Of a DNA stretch of 64,000 bases, positions 1 through 8,231 are shown one piece after another. The notes beneath the pieces are model-generated. The model searched no databases. It was not told the DNA's origin and saw nothing but the letters and a program-made list of their open reading frames with translations. How positions within the stretch are numbered: position 1 is the stretch's first letter; each line of letters starts with the position of its first letter. This stretch comes from Caryophanales bacterium UBA1737 (GTDB taxonomy: Bacteria; Bacillota_I; Bacilli_A; ML615J-28; CAG-313), in the NCBI GenBank assembly GCA_002315915.1, contig DCIB01000002.1:30665-94664 (forward strand). Reading direction: 5' to 3'. Position numbers and translations under genes: made by a program.

Positions 1-140
1 AAGATGATACAATGGTTGAATTTTTAATAAAGATGCATGCTGATACATCTTTAGTAGATGAAAAGAATAATTCAGCCTATGATTATGCAAAAGATGATAA
101 TAATATAGATATTATTAATATCTTTGAAAAATATTGTTGA
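1..140 (+). CDS. C-terminal end of an ankyrin-repeat-like protein (5' truncated by window)
   Basis: An open frame runs from the window edge (first full codon at 3) to TGA at 138-140 and encodes about 45 residues. The sequence contains a NNSAYDYAKDDNN stretch followed by a hydrophobic helix (IDIINIFEKY), which resembles the end of an ankyrin repeat (N-x-x-G-x-T-A-L-D-x-A). The rest of the gene lies outside the window, so the family call rests on one partial repeat. Its stop lies 10 bases before the cdaA start at 151, so the two may share a transcript. Confidence 0.5.
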   Translation, partial: DDTMVEFLIKMHADTSLVDEKNNSAYDYAKDDNNIDIINIFEKYC

Positions 141-150
141 GGTAATTTTT

Positions 151-921
151 ATGTTTGAAGTATTAATTAATTATGTAATAAATGATCCTATAAGTTTTAC
201 TGTTGATATTTTATTAACTGGTTTTCTTGGATATCTATTATGTATTACTTTTTTAAAGAAGATAAAAACAATATATAAAGTCTTAATAACTTTTGCTTTT
301 GTTATTTTATGTGTAGTACTATTTAATTTAGAATTAAAGGTTGTATTTTATGCATTTGTTATATTAATGTGTATAGTATGTTTTTATTTAGTTTTTTTTG
401 CGAACCTAGAAAAAGTAAAATCATCTTCTAGAAAGAAAAATAATGATGTAACTAATCTTGTAACAAGAATTCCAAAAGATGTTTTAGTAAATAGTTTAGT
501 TGAAACTATTACTTCATTTTCTTATAGAAAAATGGGAGCAATTATTACATTTGAAAAACATGATTCATTAAATAACTATAAAAGAAGAGCTGTTAAAATA
601 GATGCTGATTTTTCTAAAGAATTATTAAGAACAATCTTTTTCCCTAATACTGCATTACATGATGGTGCTGTTATTATAAAAGGATCTGTTATAGAATGTG
701 CTGCAGCATATTATCCATTAAGCGATAATCCTGATTTACCATCATCTCTTGGTACTCGTCATAGAGCAGCACTTGGTATAAGTGAGGAAACAGATGCATT
801 TAGTATTATTGTATCGGAAGAAACTGGTTCTATAAGTTATACTGTTGATGGTACAATAACAACAAATATATCAGAGGAAGTATTAAGAGATGTTCTAAAT
901 GAACATATCTTATATGAATAA
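151..921 (+). CDS. cdaA: Diadenylate cyclase CdaA (c-di-AMP synthase, membrane type)
   Basis: CdaA condenses two ATP into c-di-AMP, a second messenger for potassium/osmotic balance and wall homeostasis. The 256-aa protein has three N-terminal membrane helices (about residues 20-85), a short coiled linker, and a DAC domain with the diagnostic DGA motif (about residues 171-173) and RHR motif (about 203-205). The start is the ATG at 151, preceded by a GAGG ribosome site. The TTG at 124 is in frame but lies inside the preceding gene. The usual Bacilli order cdaA-cdaR-glmM is not kept: a PAS-like membrane protein follows 2 bases after the stop. Family assignment is secure. Confidence 0.95.
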   Translation: MFEVLINYVINDPISFTVDILLTGFLGYLLCITFLKKIKTIYKVLITFAFVILCVVLFNLELKVVFYAFVILMCIVCFYLVFFANLEKVKSSSRKKNNDVTNLVTRIPKDVLVNSLVETITSFSYRKMGAIITFEKHDSLNNYKRRAVKIDADFSKELLRTIFFPNTALHDGAVIIKGSVIECAAAYYPLSDNPDLPSSLGTRHRAALGISEETDAFSIIVSEETGSISYTVDGTITTNISEEVLRDVLNEHILYE

Positions 922-923
922 TT

Positions 924-2117
924 ATGTTATTCTTAAGTTTTGATATATATACTTTAATTCTACTTTCTATATCTTTATTATTAACTACTTTGTTATTTAT
1001 TAATGATTTAATTATTATAAAAACTTTTAGAATAGATTATATTCTTATATTTGGATTAATTATATCTTTATCAATTACTAATTATGGATTAGATTTATCT
1101 AATTATTATATATATATATTTGGATTATTTACTGTTTATATAATCATTATGTATATTTTATCTATAATAAAAACTAATAGATTATATGTTATATCTAAGG
1201 TTATTAAAGATACTATTAAATCTGATACTTCTGATTTTTGTTTTGTTGTAAATAAAAAGAAAAGAATTATCGATTGTTCAGAATCTCTATTAAAACTTGC
1301 TAATAAAGATTTTAAAGATATTAAAAAGATAAATAGTTATTCTTTATTATCTAAAGTATTAAAAATAGTAAAAATAAATGATACTGATTATTCAGATGGA
1401 TTATTAGTTAATTTTATAAAAGAAGTAGATAATTCTATAAATAATAAAGTTACATATTGTTTTACATGTGATATATTTATAAAAGGTGAAATAAACCATT
1501 ATACTGGATTAATTGATCCTATATATATATCTAGTAATTATATAGCATCTATGATAAATCTATATCAAGATAAGATGGCTTTAATAAAAAAATTAAATCA
1601 AAATAATCAATTATTATCTAAAGAAATAGTTGATTCTAAAAATGTATTACATTTACTTATGTCTTTATCTGAAGGTGTTGTATTATATTATGATTTTACA
1701 GAAAAAGCCTATTTTACAACAGATGCATTTAAAGATCATGTAGGACTTAATAAGGATTCATATACTTTTGAAGAGTTTTATTATATGATTGATGAACAAT
1801 CACGTAATAGATATGCTGAAGAAAGTAAAAATGTTAATAGTAATTATGTTAATAGAATTAAATTTATTATTAATATAAATGATTGCTTATATCATGCTGT
1901 TGAAGATTCTATTTATTTAACAGATAAAGGTAAGGAATTAGTATCAATAATACATGTTACATCAAGAGTTAATGATGATTTTGATGATGGAATTACATCT
2001 TCTATTGAAACTAGTGATTTACTTAAAAAATTATCTGAATTAAAATTTAATACATCTATTAATAAAGCATTAAGAAATCTAGAAAAAGCAATAGAGGAGG
2101 CAAACAATGACCTCTAG
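924..2117 (+). CDS. Membrane protein with two PAS-like domains, no recognised output domain
   Basis: This 397-aa protein has about three membrane helices in the first 90 residues. Two alpha/beta segments (about 100-210 and 240-355) read like PAS sensor domains. The second contains a PAS-typical pattern (SEGVVLYYDFTEKAYFTT, later FEEFYYMIDEQSR). A short helical tail (about 360-397) follows, and no GGDEF, HD, EAL or kinase motif is visible. The start lies 2 bases after cdaA with no clear ribosome site, so translational coupling is likely. It occupies the place normally taken by the CdaA regulator CdaR. Its link to c-di-AMP is inferred from position only. Confidence 0.6.
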   Translation: MLFLSFDIYTLILLSISLLLTTLLFINDLIIIKTFRIDYILIFGLIISLSITNYGLDLSNYYIYIFGLFTVYIIIMYILSIIKTNRLYVISKVIKDTIKSDTSDFCFVVNKKKRIIDCSESLLKLANKDFKDIKKINSYSLLSKVLKIVKINDTDYSDGLLVNFIKEVDNSINNKVTYCFTCDIFIKGEINHYTGLIDPIYISSNYIASMINLYQDKMALIKKLNQNNQLLSKEIVDSKNVLHLLMSLSEGVVLYYDFTEKAYFTTDAFKDHVGLNKDSYTFEEFYYMIDEQSRNRYAEESKNVNSNYVNRIKFIININDCLYHAVEDSIYLTDKGKELVSIIHVTSRVNDDFDDGITSSIETSDLLKKLSELKFNTSINKALRNLEKAIEEANNDL

Positions 2118-3222
2118 TGTAATTGTTCTTGCATCAGGTAGTGCTAGTAGATTTAATGGTAATAAAAATAAAGTTTTAGAAAGAATTAATAATATTCCAT
2201 TATTTTATTTTTCTTTAAAGAAATTTATTGATTTAGATTTTAATAAAATAATATTAGTCGTTAAAAAAGAAGAAGAAAATTTCTTTAAAGAATACTTAGA
2301 TAGTACTAATGAATTAGATAAAGTTGTATTTGCTTATGGAAAAGAAGAAAGATTTTTATCTGTTAAAGAAGGATTAAAAATAGTAGATACTAATACATGC
2401 TTAATTCATGATGCCGCAAGACCTCTTGTAAGTAAAGATGATATATTAAATGTATTAAATTCATTAAATGAATATGATGTATCTTTTTTAGGAAAACACT
2501 GTATTGATACATTAAGATATATTGATTCATTTAATACTTTAGATAGATCAAATATTATAAATGTATCTACTCCTCAAGGGTTTACAAATAAATGCTATGA
2601 TGTTATTTTAAATAATACTAATAATATTACAGATGAAGTATCATTATTTGATAATTCATATAAAATTAAATATATTGAAGAATCTTTTCCTAATATTAAA
2701 GTAACATATTCATCTGATTTAAATTTATGTGAATATTATTTATATAATAATAAACATTCATATATTGGTCATTCTCTTGATTATCATCCATATTCAAACG
2801 ATGGAGTATTAAAACTTGGTGGTATAGAGTTTTTAGAATATAAAAAACTTATTGCCCATAGTGATGGAGATGTATTATACCATAGTATTGCAGAAGCAAT
2901 ACTAGGTGCTAGTTCATTAGGTGATCTTGGAACATTCTATCCTGATACTGATAATTTATATAAAGATATTGATTCATCAATTATTTTAAAAGATGTTGTA
3001 GATAAAGTTAATTCATTAGGGTATGAAATTTCTAATATTGATGTAATGTTATATTTAATTAAACCTAATCTAAAAGATTATAAAAGATTAATGATAGATA
3101 ATATTAAAAATATTACAAAATGTGATTATGTATGCGTAAAAGCAGCAACTTTAAATAAAAGAGGTTTAATTTCTTTAGAAGAAGGGATTGGATCTGAAAC
3201 AGTTGTATTATTAAGAAAATAA
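2107..3222 (+). CDS. ispDF: Bifunctional IspD/IspF (MEP isoprenoid pathway)
   Basis: The N-terminal part (about residues 1-210) is IspD, which makes CDP-methylerythritol from MEP and CTP. It shows the nucleotide-binding start VIVLASGSASRF and the DAARPLV motif near residue 98. The C-terminal part (about 215-371) is IspF, which makes methylerythritol cyclodiphosphate. It shows D-x-H metal ligands near residue 223, AHSDGDVLYHSI, and LGDLGTFYPDTD. IspE, acting between them, is not in the window. The start overlaps the previous gene by 11 bases with GGAGG upstream. The fusion is known from some proteobacteria but is less usual in Firmicutes. At about 371 aa it is close to the usual fused length. 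Confidence 0.93.
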   Translation: MTSSVIVLASGSASRFNGNKNKVLERINNIPLFYFSLKKFIDLDFNKIILVVKKEEENFFKEYLDSTNELDKVVFAYGKEERFLSVKEGLKIVDTNTCLIHDAARPLVSKDDILNVLNSLNEYDVSFLGKHCIDTLRYIDSFNTLDRSNIINVSTPQGFTNKCYDVILNNTNNITDEVSLFDNSYKIKYIEESFPNIKVTYSSDLNLCEYYLYNNKHSYIGHSLDYHPYSNDGVLKLGGIEFLEYKKLIAHSDGDVLYHSIAEAILGASSLGDLGTFYPDTDNLYKDIDSSIILKDVVDKVNSLGYEISNIDVMLYLIKPNLKDYKRLMIDNIKNITKCDYVCVKAATLNKRGLISLEEGIGSETVVLLRK

Positions 3223-3230
3223 TTTATAAA

Positions 3231-3258
3231 AGTCTAGTAGGAGTCTACTAGACTTTTT
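3231..3258 (+). terminator. Terminator after ispDF
   Basis: Ten-base stem AGTCTAGTAG (3231-3240) pairs with CTACTAGACT (3245-3254) around a GAGT loop, followed by a T run. It ends the cdaA-ispDF unit. Confidence 0.85.
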
Positions 3259-3271
3259 AAAAACTATTTTA

Positions 3272-3300
3272 TTTAAAAATATAGATATATAATGTATAAT
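3272..3300 (+). promoter_or_regulatory. Promoter of the nfu-yabR unit
   Basis: TTTAAA (3272-3277) and TATAAT (3295-3300) are separated by 17 bases. The -10 box overlaps a potential ATG at 3292, which therefore cannot be the translated start. Confidence 0.55.
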
Positions 3301-3324
3301 ATATTTAAGAAAAGAGTTATATAT

Positions 3325-3576
3325 ATGGAAAATAACGATATTGTTAAAGGAATTAAAAAAGTTATTAAAAAATTAAGACCATATCTTAATGGTGATGGTG
3401 GAGATTTAGAGTTCGTTAAATTTGAAGAAGGAATTGTATATATCAAATTACTTGGTGCTTGTATGGGGTGTGCATCTAGTTCAGATACTATGAAGAACGC
3501 TATTGAAGCAATGATGTTAGAAGAAGTACCTGGTGTAATTGGTGTAGAACAAATTTTAGAAGAAGAATCTTTATGA
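3325..3576 (+). CDS. NifU C-terminal-domain Fe-S protein (Nfu type)
   Basis: This 83-aa protein is a single Nfu domain, which assembles or carries iron-sulfur clusters for delivery to apo-proteins. The conserved cluster-binding C-x-x-C (GACMGCASS) is at residues 46 and 49, in the typical context of an N-terminal DGGD and a following helix. The start chosen is the ATG at 3325. An earlier ATG at 3292 lies within the -10 box of the likely promoter. The stop overlaps the start of the S1 gene (ATGA), so the two form an operon. Family call is secure; the client proteins are unknown. Confidence 0.9.
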   Translation: MENNDIVKGIKKVIKKLRPYLNGDGGDLEFVKFEEGIVYIKLLGACMGCASSSDTMKNAIEAMMLEEVPGVIGVEQILEEESL

Positions 3577-3899
3577 TACCCGGAGATATAGTTAATGTTA
3601 AAATTACCGGAATTGTTGGATATGGAGCATTCGTTGAGGTTGATGACTATATTGGATTAATCCATATATCTGAATTTTCTGATAATTATGTAAAAAACAT
3701 TCATGAATTTGTTCATGTTGGTGATGAAATAAGAGCTAGAGTCTTATCAATTGATGAAGAAAATAAAAAGATAAATTTATCGTATAAGCAATTACATAAG
3801 ACTAAAGGTGTTAAATGTAAGGTTCCAACATATGAAGTTGGTTTTAAACCTTTATCTAGTAATCTATCTAAATGGATTGAAGATTATAAAAAAAGATAA
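3573..3899 (+). CDS. S1 RNA-binding domain protein (YabR/CvfD-like)
   Basis: This 108-aa protein consists mainly of one S1 domain (residues 1-72). The hallmarks are GDIVNVKITGIVGYGAFVEV, then GLIHISEFSDNYV and VGDEIRARVLSIDEENKKINLSYK. The C-terminal 35 residues are basic and end in a W-x-x-D-Y-K-K-R tail. Family members bind RNA or ribosomes and act as general post-transcriptional regulators. Start and previous stop overlap as ATGA. Whether it acts on translation or RNA decay cannot be told from the sequence. Confidence 0.85.
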   Translation: MIPGDIVNVKITGIVGYGAFVEVDDYIGLIHISEFSDNYVKNIHEFVHVGDEIRARVLSIDEENKKINLSYKQLHKTKGVKCKVPTYEVGFKPLSSNLSKWIEDYKKR

Positions 3900-3933
3900 A
3901 AGTTAAAAACTAATATTTAGTTTTTAACTTTTT
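3898..3933 (+). terminator. Terminator after S1 gene
   Basis: Perfect 15-base stem 3898-3912 with 3918-3932 (AAAAGTTAAAAACTA and complement), 5-base loop, T run included in the right arm. Confidence 0.8.
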
Positions 3934-3949
3934 GTTTTGGAGTGATTTT

Positions 3950-4438
3950 ATGAAATCTTTTAAATTAATAGTATCATCTAGTGATGATATGACTACTTTA
4001 GGATATTTATTAACTAAATATATGAAACCTAATCTTGTTATTACATTAAATGGTGATTTAGGAGCTGGTAAAACTACTTTTACTAAAGGTATTGGTAAAG
4101 CATTAGGTGTTGAACGTGTAATTAATTCCCCTACTTTTACTATTATGAAAATACATGATGCAACAAATAAAATAAATGGAATTGATAAATTATATCATTT
4201 AGATGTATATAGATTAACTTCATCTGAAAGTGATTTTGAATTAGAAGAATATTTTTATTTAAATGGTGTAACTGTTATAGAGTGGGCAAATATTATTAAT
4301 GATTTAATACCTCATGATAGATGGGATATAACTATTAATGATATTGGAGATAATAAAAGAATTGTATCTATAATAGATTATTTAGATTTAATAAGTATAG
4401 AAGAAATAAAAGAGGCATCATATGAAATTATTGATTGA
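3950..4438 (+). CDS. tsaE: tRNA t6A synthesis ATPase TsaE
   Basis: TsaE is the ATPase that works with TsaB and TsaD to make N6-threonylcarbamoyladenosine at position 37 of ANN-decoding tRNAs. The 162-aa protein has a Walker A motif GDLGAGKTT (about residues 35-43), the family segment NSPTFTIM, and the conserved VIEWA motif near the C-terminus. The ATG at 3950 follows GGAG at a good distance; an upstream in-frame TTG at 3932 lies in the terminator. The gene overlaps tsaB by 17 bases and is the first gene of a four-gene t6A block. Confidence 0.95.
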   Translation: MKSFKLIVSSSDDMTTLGYLLTKYMKPNLVITLNGDLGAGKTTFTKGIGKALGVERVINSPTFTIMKIHDATNKINGIDKLYHLDVYRLTSSESDFELEEYFYLNGVTVIEWANIINDLIPHDRWDITINDIGDNKRIVSIIDYLDLISIEEIKEASYEIID

Positions 4439-5006
4439 TTCATCTACTAATTATTTAATTCTATCAATTATAGATAATTCTTTAATAAATGTTTTTTATA
4501 GAGAAGGCAAATGTGATCATTCTGAAACATTAATGGATTATTTAACTAAATTTATTAATGACAATAACTATACTTTTGATTCAACAGAAGAAGTGTATAT
4601 TGGAAGAGGTCCTGGATCTTATACTGGTTTAAGAATAGCTGGAACTGTTGGTAAAACAATTTCTTATTTAAAAAATATAAAATTATATAGTTTTTCATCA
4701 TTAGATTTAATATTATCAAGTATATATTTACAAGATGGTTCTTTTTTAGCAAGTATACCTGCTAAAAAGAATTCTTCATATGTAAAAGGTATATCAATAA
4801 AAGAAGGTATTATAAAAGATTCTATAAAAGAATCTTTTATAGAATCTTTTAATGTTGAAGATTTTAAAGAATATAAATTATTAGAATTAAATGTCGATTT
4901 TTTTAAATATTCTAAAGAGGCTATTAACAACCTTCTAAATAATAAACTATATAAAGAAGAATCATTCTTTGATTATTCACCTAATTATATTAGGAGTGTA
5001 TTATAG
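4422..5006 (+). CDS. tsaB: t6A synthesis protein TsaB
   Basis: TsaB is an inactive ASKHA-fold paralogue of TsaD that forms the TsaB-TsaD-TsaE complex. The 194-aa protein begins MKLLIDSSTNYL (phosphate-1-like strand) and has the diagnostic GRGPGSYTGLRIA at about residues 61-73. An AGAGG ribosome site lies inside tsaE. The C-terminal half is variable and contains a long palindromic DNA stretch (4813-4851) encoding about residues 131-143. The final codon overlaps the GTG start of rimI. The family call is firm although the C-terminal domain is diverged. Confidence 0.93.
   Translation: MKLLIDSSTNYLILSIIDNSLINVFYREGKCDHSETLMDYLTKFINDNNYTFDSTEEVYIGRGPGSYTGLRIAGTVGKTISYLKNIKLYSFSSLDLILSSIYLQDGSFLASIPAKKNSSYVKGISIKEGIIKDSIKESFIESFNVEDFKEYKLLELNVDFFKYSKEAINNLLNNKLYKEESFFDYSPNYIRSVL
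4813..4851. repeat. 39-bp near-perfect palindrome inside tsaB
   Basis: Positions 4813-4831 and 4833-4851 are exact reverse complements (19-base arms) with only base 4832 unpaired. The arms read TAAAAGATTCTATAAAAGA and its complement. It lies within the coding frame and encodes a K-D-S-I-K-E-S-F-I-E-S-F stretch. No T run follows, so it is not a standard terminator. Confidence 0.9.
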
Positions 5007-5440
5007 TGATTATATACAGAAAAGCTAGTATTTTAGATATTGAACAAATTATTTTATTAGAAGAAAAAATGTTAAAAGATAATTTAGGTAAATCTATATT
5101 AACTGAAGTTATTACTTCTGATAACGGATATGTTAGCGTTGCGTTAGACGGTAATACAATAGTTGGATATGTTAGTATTATGATTGCAGTAGATTATGCT
5201 GAAATTCTTAATATTTGTGTTGATGATAATTATCAATTGTTAGGTATTGGTACTCATCTTTTAAATGATTTCTTTAATAAATATAATGAAATAATTAAAT
5301 CTTGTTCATTAGAAGTTAGAGTTAATAATGATAAAGCTATTAATTTTTATCATAATAAATTTAATTTTAATATTGTAAATACAAGAAAAAAATATTATCA
5401 AGATAATACTGATGCATATATAATGGAGAAAATATTATGA
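5006..5440 (+). CDS. rimI: Ribosomal protein S18 alanine N-acetyltransferase-like GNAT (RimI)
   Basis: This 144-aa GNAT-fold enzyme should transfer acetyl from acetyl-CoA to the N-terminus of ribosomal protein S18. The acetyl-CoA loop is seen in DDNYQLLGIGTHLL (Q/R-x-x-G-x-G/A variant), preceded by AEILNICV and followed by LEVRVNNDKAINFYHNKFNF, typical of RimI. Translation starts at GTG 5006, overlapping the tsaB stop, with AGGAG at 4992-4996. Placement between tsaB and tsaD is common in Firmicutes and supports the name. The substrate itself is inferred from the family. Confidence 0.88.
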   Translation: MIIYRKASILDIEQIILLEEKMLKDNLGKSILTEVITSDNGYVSVALDGNTIVGYVSIMIAVDYAEILNICVDDNYQLLGIGTHLLNDFFNKYNEIIKSCSLEVRVNNDKAINFYHNKFNFNIVNTRKKYYQDNTDAYIMEKIL

Positions 5441-6390
5441 TTATCTTAGCTATAGAATCAAGTTGTGATGAAACAGCAATGGCTGTTGTAAAAGATGGTA
5501 GAACTATTTTATCAAATGTAGTATATACTCAAATTGATATTCATACTTTATATGGTGGAGTAGTACCTGAAGTTGCCAGTAGAGAACATATTAAAAAGAT
5601 TACAGTTGTATTAGATCAAGCATTAAAAGAAGCTTCTATTACCCCAAATGATTTAGATTATATTGCGGTAACATCTAATCCAGGATTAATTGGCTCATTA
5701 ATGGTTGGTATTAATTGTGCTAAAGTTATAGCTTGTTTATATAATAAACCACTTATAATGGTTAATCATATATATGGTCATATATATGCTAATTATTTAG
5801 AAAGTGATTTTTTATTCCCTATGATTGCTTTAGTAGTATCTGGTGGACATACTGAACTTGTATTAATGGAAGATCATTTTAAATTTAAAGTTTTAGGTGA
5901 AACCTTAGATGATGCAGTTGGGGAAGCGTATGATAAAGTTGCACGCGTGGTTAATGTTGGTTATCCAGGTGGTCCTATTTTAGATAAAATGGCTCATGAA
6001 GGGATAGCTTCATATGAATTGCCTCATATAAAATTAGGTAAAGATTCTTATGATTTTAGCTTTAGTGGATTAAAAAGTGCTGTAATAAATTTATATAATA
6101 AAGCAACTTCTAAAGGTGAAACATTAGATTACAATAATCTTGCAGCATCTTTCCAAAATGCCGTTGTTGATGTATTAGTATCTAAAACAGCTAAAGCTGC
6201 TTTAGAGTTTAATGCAAAACATGTAATTATTGCTGGTGGTGTATCTGCTAATAAAGGGCTACGTGAAGCTATGGAATCCAAAATGAATGATTTAGATATA
6301 AAATTCACTTGTCCTAAAATGAAATATTGTACAGATAATGCGGCAATGATTGGCGCTGCAGCTTATTTTCAAATACTAACTAATAAGTAA
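5437..6390 (+). CDS. tsaD: tRNA threonylcarbamoyltransferase TsaD
   Basis: TsaD is the catalytic subunit that moves the threonylcarbamoyl group from threonylcarbamoyl-AMP to A37 of tRNA. The 317-aa ASKHA protein has the N-terminal IESSCDET motif, the metal-binding H-x-x-x-H in MVNHIYGHIYAN (about residues 108-120), SGGHTELV, and the late IIAGGVSANKGLR. Length matches the bacterial family (about 330 aa). The start overlaps the rimI stop (ATGA). TsaC/Sua5, which makes the activated intermediate, is not in the window. Confidence 0.97.
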   Translation: MIILAIESSCDETAMAVVKDGRTILSNVVYTQIDIHTLYGGVVPEVASREHIKKITVVLDQALKEASITPNDLDYIAVTSNPGLIGSLMVGINCAKVIACLYNKPLIMVNHIYGHIYANYLESDFLFPMIALVVSGGHTELVLMEDHFKFKVLGETLDDAVGEAYDKVARVVNVGYPGGPILDKMAHEGIASYELPHIKLGKDSYDFSFSGLKSAVINLYNKATSKGETLDYNNLAASFQNAVVDVLVSKTAKAALEFNAKHVIIAGGVSANKGLREAMESKMNDLDIKFTCPKMKYCTDNAAMIGAAAYFQILTNK

Positions 6391-6416
6391 AGAGGTCACA
6401 AAAATGTGACCTCTTT
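6391..6416. terminator. Bidirectional terminator between tsaD and acyltransferase
   Basis: AGAGGTCACA (6391-6400) pairs with TGTGACCTCT (6405-6414) around AAAA. T-rich ends on both strands serve the converging tsaD (+) and 6417-7730 (-) genes. Confidence 0.8.
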
Positions 6417-7730
6417 CTATTTGTTATCAATTCCTAATTCTAATCCTTCATATAAATAATCATATTGTTTAAAGTTTTTATAGTAATTTATATGATATCT
6501 ATGCATTTCTTCTATAAGAATAATAAATTTACCTGTTGTTTTGTTAGAAGGGAATATATCGAATAATTCACCTTTAACATAAAAACTAAAATATTTAGCA
6601 TCATTAAATGTAATTGTAGTATATATTTCGGTATATGGTACGTGAAATTCAAATGGTTCATTATTTCGTGTTCCAATATAATGTACTCCATTATGATCAA
6701 CTATAAACTTTCCTTTTCCTACTTTATATGTAGTATCAAGTTTTGTTTTAATATATCTAGTTGGATCTAGGTTGCCTATTTCACACTCATCAGAGAATGA
6801 ATAATTTTTATCAGATCTTATTTCCTTAATTAAATCGCCACGTTCTTGGACAACCCATTCAACGGGATTTTCTGGAATAACAGATTTTTCATATGGATGG
6901 AATAAATAATAATCATCAATTGATGTACCATTTCCACATTTTGTACAATATAAATCGTTACCTTTAGATTCCATTGTATATTCAGTATGACATTTTGGAC
7001 ATTTATATAAGAAATACTCTAAGTTTTTAGCAGCTTCATTTTTTAATTCGTATTTATGCATTTCTTTTTTATTCCATTCGTATGCATTAAAATGAATTGC
7101 TTCGTTTACTTTGTCATCCATCTCTTCAACTGATAACTTTTGAGTATCTTCTGGGGTAAAAAGTTTAAATAATGTTGCGTATGTATCGCCATAGCGTTCT
7201 TTTTGAACCGCTTTAGTACTTACTAAAAATGTGCCATCTAATCTGCACACATAAACCGGTATATTAAAATGTTTAAACATTTTTGATGTTTCAGGAACAA
7301 TAGGTTTATTTGTTCCAAAGTTAGATGCTAATCCTTCAGGTGCAAAAATAACTGATCCGCCCGATTTAATACATGTAGAAACAGCTTTAATTGTTTGAAC
7401 ATCTGGTGTATAGTTTTTCTTTGGTATTTGGTTAGATAAACCAAATACTAATTTAAATTTTTGGCGATAAAATTCATTTCTACCTACAATATTAACACAT
7501 GGTTTTGGGTATGTTACACCATGTAAAAAGAAATGATCTGCTCTAGATGAGTGATTAAATATAATAAAACAAGGTCCTTTTTCTTTTTTAATATCATCTT
7601 TTATTATGTAATGAATTTTATATTTTGGTGTTTCAAATAAGTAGATCAGATGATATACAAAACTAATAAACCAATGAGGTTTTACATATTTTTTATTTTT
7701 TAAATATAGGTCAATATTTGTTTTTTTCAT
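6417..7730 (-). CDS. PlsC-like acyltransferase with C-terminal zinc ribbon
   Basis: The N-terminal half is a phospholipid/glycerol acyltransferase domain with the H-x4-D catalytic motif (H60, D65 in NHSSRADH), FAPEG near residue 129-133 and a preceding hydrophobic segment. The family transfers acyl chains to lysophospholipids or related acceptors at the membrane. The C-terminal extension is unusual: a four-Cys zinc ribbon (C244, C247, C262, C265) and then about 170 residues rich in beta strands. At 437 aa it is much longer than a standard PlsC (about 200-250 aa). A paralogue of the same architecture lies at 50597-51901. The acceptor substrate is unknown. Confidence 0.8.
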   Translation of the reverse strand: MKKTNIDLYLKNKKYVKPHWFISFVYHLIYLFETPKYKIHYIIKDDIKKEKGPCFIIFNHSSRADHFFLHGVTYPKPCVNIVGRNEFYRQKFKLVFGLSNQIPKKNYTPDVQTIKAVSTCIKSGGSVIFAPEGLASNFGTNKPIVPETSKMFKHFNIPVYVCRLDGTFLVSTKAVQKERYGDTYATLFKLFTPEDTQKLSVEEMDDKVNEAIHFNAYEWNKKEMHKYELKNEAAKNLEYFLYKCPKCHTEYTMESKGNDLYCTKCGNGTSIDDYYLFHPYEKSVIPENPVEWVVQERGDLIKEIRSDKNYSFSDECEIGNLDPTRYIKTKLDTTYKVGKGKFIVDHNGVHYIGTRNNEPFEFHVPYTEIYTTITFNDAKYFSFYVKGELFDIFPSNKTTGKFIILIEEMHRYHINYYKNFKQYDYLYEGLELGIDNK

Positions 7731-7782
7731 AATGTTCTCCTTTACACTAATATTCTACAAAAGTATTTTTTTTTATTTTTGA

Positions 7783-8010
7783 TCAATTTCTTGGAAACAT
7801 TGCTTTTTGCAAGTTACCAAAGTCTCTCATTGATTGATGCTGCATAATAATTAAAGATGGTTCTTTAAAATCTTCAAATCCATTTTTAACTATTTTAGTT
7901 TTAGTTGAATCAAATATTGGTGTCATTAACCACATGACAAGTTTACTAATAAATGGTGGTTTAATAGGTTTTTTATTTAAATCAAATCTTTTATATTTTG
8001 TATAATCCAT
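7783..8010 (-). pseudogene. Truncated lysophospholipid acyltransferase (N-terminal remnant)
   Basis: A 75-residue frame starts at the ATG at 8008-8010 with a good AAAGGA ribosome site and stops at TGA 7783-7785. It resembles the N-terminus of a different acyltransferase subgroup (KYKRFDLNKKPIKPPF, then PSLIIMQHQSMRDF with H-x4-D at H58/D63). It ends right after the catalytic motif, at a point equivalent to AxFPxRAN in full-length members. The rest of the catalytic domain is missing, so it should be inactive. It lies 53 bases upstream of the start of the intact acyltransferase on the same strand. Upstream, 8011-8147 shows no further gene. Confidence 0.65.
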
Positions 8011-8147
8011 AAAATAATTCCTTTCTATTATTACATTTAGATTATAAAAAATATAAAATATTAAAAAAATAATAATCAAAATATTTAGTGCTAAATGTTT
8101 AAATATAATTTATATTTCATTTCTTTTAAAAAAATCATTAAATACTC

Positions 8148-8175
8148 TTGATATTATTTTCAATAATGATATAAT
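8148..8175 (+). promoter_or_regulatory. Promoter of the CvpA-like repeat protein, with leader hairpin
   Basis: TTGATA (8148-8153), 16-base spacer and TATAAT (8170-8175) with an extended TG at 8167-8168. The transcript would begin near a small hairpin (TAGAGTAT 8181-8188 with ATACTCTA 8195-8202), which could protect the 5' end. AAGGAG lies at 8215-8220. Confidence 0.75.
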
Positions 8176-8231
8176 ATAAATAGAGTATTCTCGGATACTC
8201 TAGAAATTTTTAATAAGGAGAAAAAACAAAA

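Noticed and set aside
3292..3324. N-terminal extension of the Nfu protein from ATG 3292
   Set aside because: The codon overlaps the -10 box TATAAT (3295-3300) and has no ribosome site; ATG 3325 fits family length.
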